The notes below the pieces were generated by a model. The model did no database searches and was not told where the DNA came from. It saw nothing but the letters and a program-made list of their open reading frames with translations. Below are positions 59,559-64,000 of a DNA stretch of 64,000 nt, one piece after another. Within the stretch, counting starts at the first letter, position 1. Each line of letters starts with the position of its first letter. The stretch lies in the NCBI GenBank assembly GCA_007449985.2, contig VIIQ02000050.1, positions 96,467-160,466 on the forward strand, in the 5' to 3' direction. The DNA comes from Desmodesmus armatus (taxonomy: Eukaryota > Chlorophyta > Chlorophyceae > Sphaeropleales > Scenedesmaceae). A program made the translations under genes and the position numbers.

Positions 59559-62500
59559 TCAAATACCCATAGTAAGGCCAAGCAAGCGTGCTCTGCGCAC
59601 TTTCATTTTGTACAAAGTGTGTGCCAGGGCCGACTGTTCGGCATGTTGAAACACAGTAGCAACACAATCTTGGTCACCCAACTGGACTGAAGCCGGGTCA
59701 GCAAAGGCTGGGCAGGCGGTGCGCAGATCATCATACACGGGACATTCAAGAATGAAGTGCTTTAGATCTTCAACATTGTTGCTGGTGCCAGTACGGGCCA
59801 GCACAGCAGCGCGGTTGGCCAGCGAAGCGTCCTGACCAGAGCACAAACGACAGATGCGATCCGCCCTTGGGACAGACTCCCTACGCTTGCGACCCTGCTC
59901 AATTTCAAGATGTGCAGAGCCAACACGCAACTGCGCCAGGTTTTGTGCCAGTTGAAAGACAAGCACAACTTCATATGCGGGGCTGCATGGTCTCTAGAGA
60001 AAGGATCAAAGCCAGGGTCAAGAGGGTATACCCATGCATGGTGTGTAAGCCTGTGAATGCCGGCAGACGGTGCAGTGCGAGGGCTGCCTTCTGTAAGACC
60101 CTGCCACCTATCACGGAACAGGCCAGCCAAGGCAGCCTGCACAGCTGACTCCTGCCACCGCTGCTGCAACACCCACTCCAAAGGCTGCTGCCGCCAGCTA
60201 CTATCAAGGAGCTGCAAGCCAGACATAGTGTGCAACACACCATACGACCAGCAACGCTGACAGCCATCCAAGGCCAACATAACGTCCTCGCGCCACACAC
60301 AACTGGCCAGTGACCTGGGCTCCTCATCACGCGAATCCGACAGCTTGGTCCACCACCGCGCAGCCAGGACTACCCAGTGGTACATGACGGGAATGCGGTG
60401 CAGGTCCCGGTATAATACATCCTTGGCAACCCCTTTGATGGATCCTGTCATGATCCTCAGGAACGAGGTGTGCACACTCTCGGCTTGTGTGTCGTACGGT
60501 GCGGAGTGCAGGCGCTTCACAAACATTGCCGGGCCCCAGATATGCGACGCATATGACAACACAGGCTCGACCAAAATATCAAACATTCTGCACTTGATGT
60601 CAAACTGGGTGAGGCAAGCCCGACGACAGCGCGTCAGCATGGCATGCATGGCTTTGCTGCCGGAAACTGCCAGCGCGTCCGACGCCCCCAGAAGCCCCCG
60701 AGTGGCATGCACACGCACGCCCAGATACACGTACTCTGATTGCAGCGCAATTTCACGGCCCCGAAACACAAGGCGAAACCCTGCAGGCACCCTCAAGTGT
60801 TGCGGGCGGAAACACACGACACAAGTCTTGTGCGGCGCAAGGTTCACCTCCATATCAAACAATGTGCAGAAGACATCAAGCACATCCACGATCTGCTGTA
60901 TCTCGCAGGCCTCGAAGCTGAGCAACCCACGTCGTCAGCATACATCACGTCAGGCACCTTAAGTCCACTCAGCACTGGCCCTGCCCCCGGCAACTTGAGC
61001 CTGATCAGGTAATGCAGCAACTCAATAAACAGGCCGAACAAGAGGGGGCTCAGCTCACTCCCCTGCTTTGTGCCAGACACTGTGGGGAAGGCGTCCCCAA
61101 GCTCCCCATTGACTGCCACCTGACAGCACACCCGATCATACAACGCCACCAACATGTCCAGAAAGGGGCCATGCACACCCAACTGTCGACATCGCTCCAA
61201 CAACAGGTCCCTCCTAACCTTGTCAAAAGCCTTCTTAAAGTCCACAAAGACCACATACAAGCGACGGCGGCGATGCTGCGCCACACTGATCAGATGCTGC
61301 AGCGTGAAGATGGCATCTAGTGTGCCATGGCCCGGCCTAAAGCCACACTGGGTGGGAGCCCGAAGTGACAGGAGTGACGCCAACCGCTCAAAGCGCTGAT
61401 TCAAGAAGCGATCCAACATGCGGGAAAAGACAGGTGACACAGAGATACCTCTGTACTGGTCCCGTACTGCCAGGGCAGCAGGGCTCAGCGACTTCGGCAC
61501 GGGGACCAACTTGCTGGTGCGCATAACCTCCGGGACACAAGCATTAGAGAACATGGCCTGCAGCAACCACTGTGCACACTCAACAACGACAGGACAGGCC
61601 GGCAGAGGGTCACCACTCGAACCTGTATCACGGACAGGGGCAGCGGCCAGCCTTAAGAGCTCTCCAGTCAGCCCCTGAGCATCAGGGGCTTTGCCGGCCG
61701 GGAGCGCCATGCATTGTTCCACCTCAGCCAGGGTGACATCAGCGTTAAGTGCAGCCATGGCTGCCTCCTGACCCCGAGGGGCTGCTGCGTACAGCTGCTG
61801 CTTGAGAGCGACCTCATCGACAGACAGGGCCTGTGGATGGGGTGCCGCCCCCAACAGGACCCTAAAATAGTCCGTCCAAGCCGCCACGTCCGACAAAGGT
61901 GTTTGCGGGCGCCTATCCCCAAAAAACACATGCCAGTAGTCCTTCTGGGTGTGCCCAAAGTAGGTGCCCAGCATATCAATCTGCACACGCATTGCATGCT
62001 CCCGCTTTTTGCGCTTACAACAGCTCTTGTACTCACGTCGAGCCGCCTCCAAGGCATTCCGTGCAACAGGGCACCCGGCCTGAGAGCCATACACACCCCC
62101 TCTGCTTGCATGCCAGGCAGCCCATGCCCCATCCAATTCCCCAGAAAGCCGCCTACAGTCAGCATCATACCACGGCTGGTCCCTGCGCCCGTGGCCGGGT
62201 TGGGCAGGGGCAGGCTGCTCTCTGTCACCTCCCGCACACGAAACCAATTGATCTGAAAACTGCCGCAACGCACACTCAACACTCACACCACCTGCCTGCC
62301 AAGACTGTAACATAGCCTGAAAACAGTCCGCTTGACGCACAAGGGCGCTAGTGTAGCCAGACCCTGAGGTGGGACGGTGCACCCTGCACCGGCCCCCCCT
62401 GCGAGGCACCTCATGACACCGCCTGGGCAGGTCGGTGAGTGACACATAGAGACCACAGTGGTCCTTGGAGGCTGACGCCTTGTAAGGCAGGACCCGGAAG

Positions 62501-63330
62501 GACTGCACATGACGATACAAGGAGGTGGAGGCACAGGCCAGATCAACCACACTGGCACCCACTGACTGCTCACCCATGGGATTGGCATAACAGGTGAAGG
62601 CCCCTTCCACATCCCCATGGGTCCTACCATTGAGCACAACCGAGGAGACAGCAAACAGACCATTCATAAACTCCAGCGCCCGAGGGCGGCTGGGTACAGA
62701 CATGTCCATAGAGCGCCTGTAGGAAGGTACACACCTCAAATGGTGTAAGGTCGGGAGAACTGACGGGTCATTGAGACCTGGGGGAACCGCAAGATTAGAG
62801 GGCACGTCACAACTCAATCTGCCAATGCGCATGTTCAGGTCCCCAAGAACCAAATGCTTGTGGCCTCTGGCCTCTGCTGCAGACAGCCCAGCAAACAAGG
62901 CAGCCATGGGGTCTGCATCCACCACCCCAGATGCATACACAGCAGAGCCAGGAGGGCTGAAGTAACACACGGCAACAGTAAGCTGAAAACCTGGCACAAC
63001 CACCCAGACGATGCCCTCCCTCGGGTCCGTGGTAACCGTCAGCCCTGAGCCCATGCTCAGTGCAGAGAACCTCTTAACAAACACAGTGATACCCCCATGC
63101 GGCCTGCCGCGGCTTGGCCGCGGCCGGACACAATGAAAAGCATCATAGCCAGGCAACAACCCTTGAACCTCATGCGTTGTGTCCTCCACGAGCATTGTCT
63201 CTACAAAGCCGTAAATGTCACACCCCTGCTCTTGCGCCACAACACTGGGTATCCTAGTAGCCGCCATGCCCCCCACATTCTGCACAAGGAACCTCACATC
63301 TATTGCTGCAACACTATGCGGTGGATTCAT
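59559..63330 (-). CDS. LINE ORF2: endonuclease - reverse transcriptase - zinc finger, two frameshifts
   Basis: Target-primed reverse transcription enzyme. The ATG at 63330 overlaps the ORF1 stop. Endonuclease motifs: LVQNVGG, FVETML, VLGDLNMRIG and SKDHCGLYVSL. Reverse transcriptase motifs in order: VPVPKS with DQYRGISVSPVFSRMLDRFL, PTQCGFRPGHGTLDAIFTLQ, VVFVDFKKAFDKV, SGTKQGSELSPLLFGLFIE, and catalytic YADDVG. C-terminal finger: CRLC ... HFILEC. The reading frame shifts by one base right after YADDVG (near 60925) and again near 59980. Both are consistent with one base lost from a short G or C run; the restored product would be about 1,257 residues. The copy is otherwise free of internal stops across long tracts, so it is either young or only apparently broken. 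Clade (L1-like or other) is not decided. Confidence 0.92.
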
Positions 63331-64000
63331 CGCCTGCCAGCCCCAGCCCCTGCCCCTGCCTCTGCACCTCCCTCGGCCCTAGCCCTGTGTGCGCCCCCAG
63401 AGCGATCTGTGGGGCCGCGGGGAGCCAGCTGCACCTGCTCCCACCGGGGGCGGCCACCGCCACGTGACCGCACCTGCTTCTCAAGGACAGCCCCCTTCCA
63501 GCGCACCTTCACCCCCTCAGCCCTCAGCCGGCTGGCTTCCGGCCCCAGCTCCCGGCGCTGCGCCCGCTCAGCCTCTGACAGCAGCTGCTCAACATAGACC
63601 TGATGACCCTGGCGAGCCAAGGCCATGCGGGTGCGGCCCCCCAGCACCACCTCCTCCAGCTGAGGCGAGCGCAGCAGCACACGGTAGAGGGCCATCGGCT
63701 GCCGTGCAGGCCGCCTGCTGGCTGAGTTGGGCCCACCACCAGCACCCGCCCCTGCGTCAGCACCTTGCCGTGCTGTGCCGCTGCTGCCCGAGGACCCCGT
63801 CGCTGCTGCTGCCTGGTCACCTGCCTGCCCCGCACCTGCTGCACGGCCGCTGCTGCTGCTAGGGCCTGCTGCATCACCACCGCCGCTGCCGCCTGCCCCA
63901 CCTGCATCTCGCGGCTCAAACACCACTGTCACAGCCAAGATGCTGGTACGGCTGATGGTGCGCGCGCTGAGAATGGCCTCAGCAACTGCGTCCGGGGGCG
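63327..64000 (-). CDS. LINE ORF1, C-terminal part
   Basis: Open from the right edge of the window to the TGA at 63329-63327, with no stop, so it is the 3' part of a longer frame. The visible segment includes AEAILSARTISRTSILAVTV, a Gly/Ala/Ser-rich linker, then a basic, conserved-looking block (MALYRVLLRSPQLEEVVLGG and RAEGVKVRWKGAVLEKQVRS) and an Arg/Gly/Ala tail. The basic content suits an RNA-binding LINE ORF1 protein, but no named domain is recognised. Its stop overlaps the ORF2 start as ATGA. Confidence 0.7.
   Translation of the reverse strand, partial: PPDAVAEAILSARTISRTSILAVTVVFEPRDAGGAGGSGGGDAAGPSSSSGRAAGAGQAGDQAAAATGSSGSSGTARQGADAGAGAGGGPNSASRRPARQPMALYRVLLRSPQLEEVVLGGRTRMALARQGHQVYVEQLLSEAERAQRRELGPEASRLRAEGVKVRWKGAVLEKQVRSRGGGRPRWEQVQLAPRGPTDRSGGAHRARAEGGAEAGAGAGAGRR

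Larger units (their letters stand above)
59410..64000 (-). mobile_element. Non-LTR retrotransposon (LINE), antisense to the dynein gene
   Basis: Two-ORF LINE read on the minus strand: ORF1 (64000-63327, truncated by the window) and ORF2 (63330-59559), which has an AP-endonuclease, a reverse transcriptase with YADD, and a C-terminal CCHC-like finger. No LTR, integrase or protease is seen. No poly(A) tail or target-site duplication could be fixed at the 3' (low-coordinate) side; the lower boundary given is approximate. The 5' end lies beyond the window. Confidence 0.93.

Overview
This window is nuclear DNA of a green alga (Chlorophyta). The evidence is many short exons split by GT-AG introns, acceptors that very often read CTGCAG, TGTAA motifs placed like chlorophyte polyadenylation signals, a plastid-type ATP/ADP translocase, tyrosine-kinase-like membrane kinases full of Ala/Gln/Ser tracts, and an axonemal dynein heavy chain. 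The dynein and ZSWIM7 fit a flagellated, meiotic lineage such as Chlamydomonadales, but the species cannot be fixed from this sequence. I rebuilt the genes by splicing. In most models the reading phase carries across every junction and the total is a multiple of three, which is the main support for the exon coordinates given.

Layout. 1-1,098 (-): 5' part of an NTT-type ATP/ADP translocase running off the left edge. 1,659-2,292 (-): FAM32A-like protein. 2,405-~2,990 (-): unassigned small membrane protein. 3,343-6,831 (+): ferroportin. 6,832-11,184: gene-poor repeat-bearing stretch with a (CA)58 microsatellite. 11,185-19,393 (-): membrane-anchored tyrosine-kinase-like kinase. 20,140-23,913 (-): mitochondrial DnaJ of the DNAJA3 type without its zinc finger. 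24,517-29,636 (+): Golgi coiled-coil protein CASP. 30,808-35,476 (-): serine carboxypeptidase S10. 35,824-41,726 (-): unassigned IQ-motif/coiled-coil protein. 42,914-43,964 (-): ZSWIM7/SWS1. ~44,449-59,238 (+): inner-arm type dynein heavy chain from tail to AAA3. ~59,400-64,000 (-): non-LTR retrotransposon (ORF1 and ORF2) antisense to the dynein gene and running off the right edge.

There is no operon or defence system; this is ordinary nuclear gene content of mixed function. The points most worth a second look are: a set of six one-base deletions, at or beside short G/C runs, that break four otherwise well-conserved coding sequences and look more like assembly error than pseudogenes; the clean loss of the DnaJ zinc finger inside one exon; the LINE in the dynein gene with an ATGA ORF1/ORF2 overlap; an unassigned ~1,017-residue IQ protein; a 392-codon low-complexity insert inside a kinase domain; and two local duplications at splice sites.
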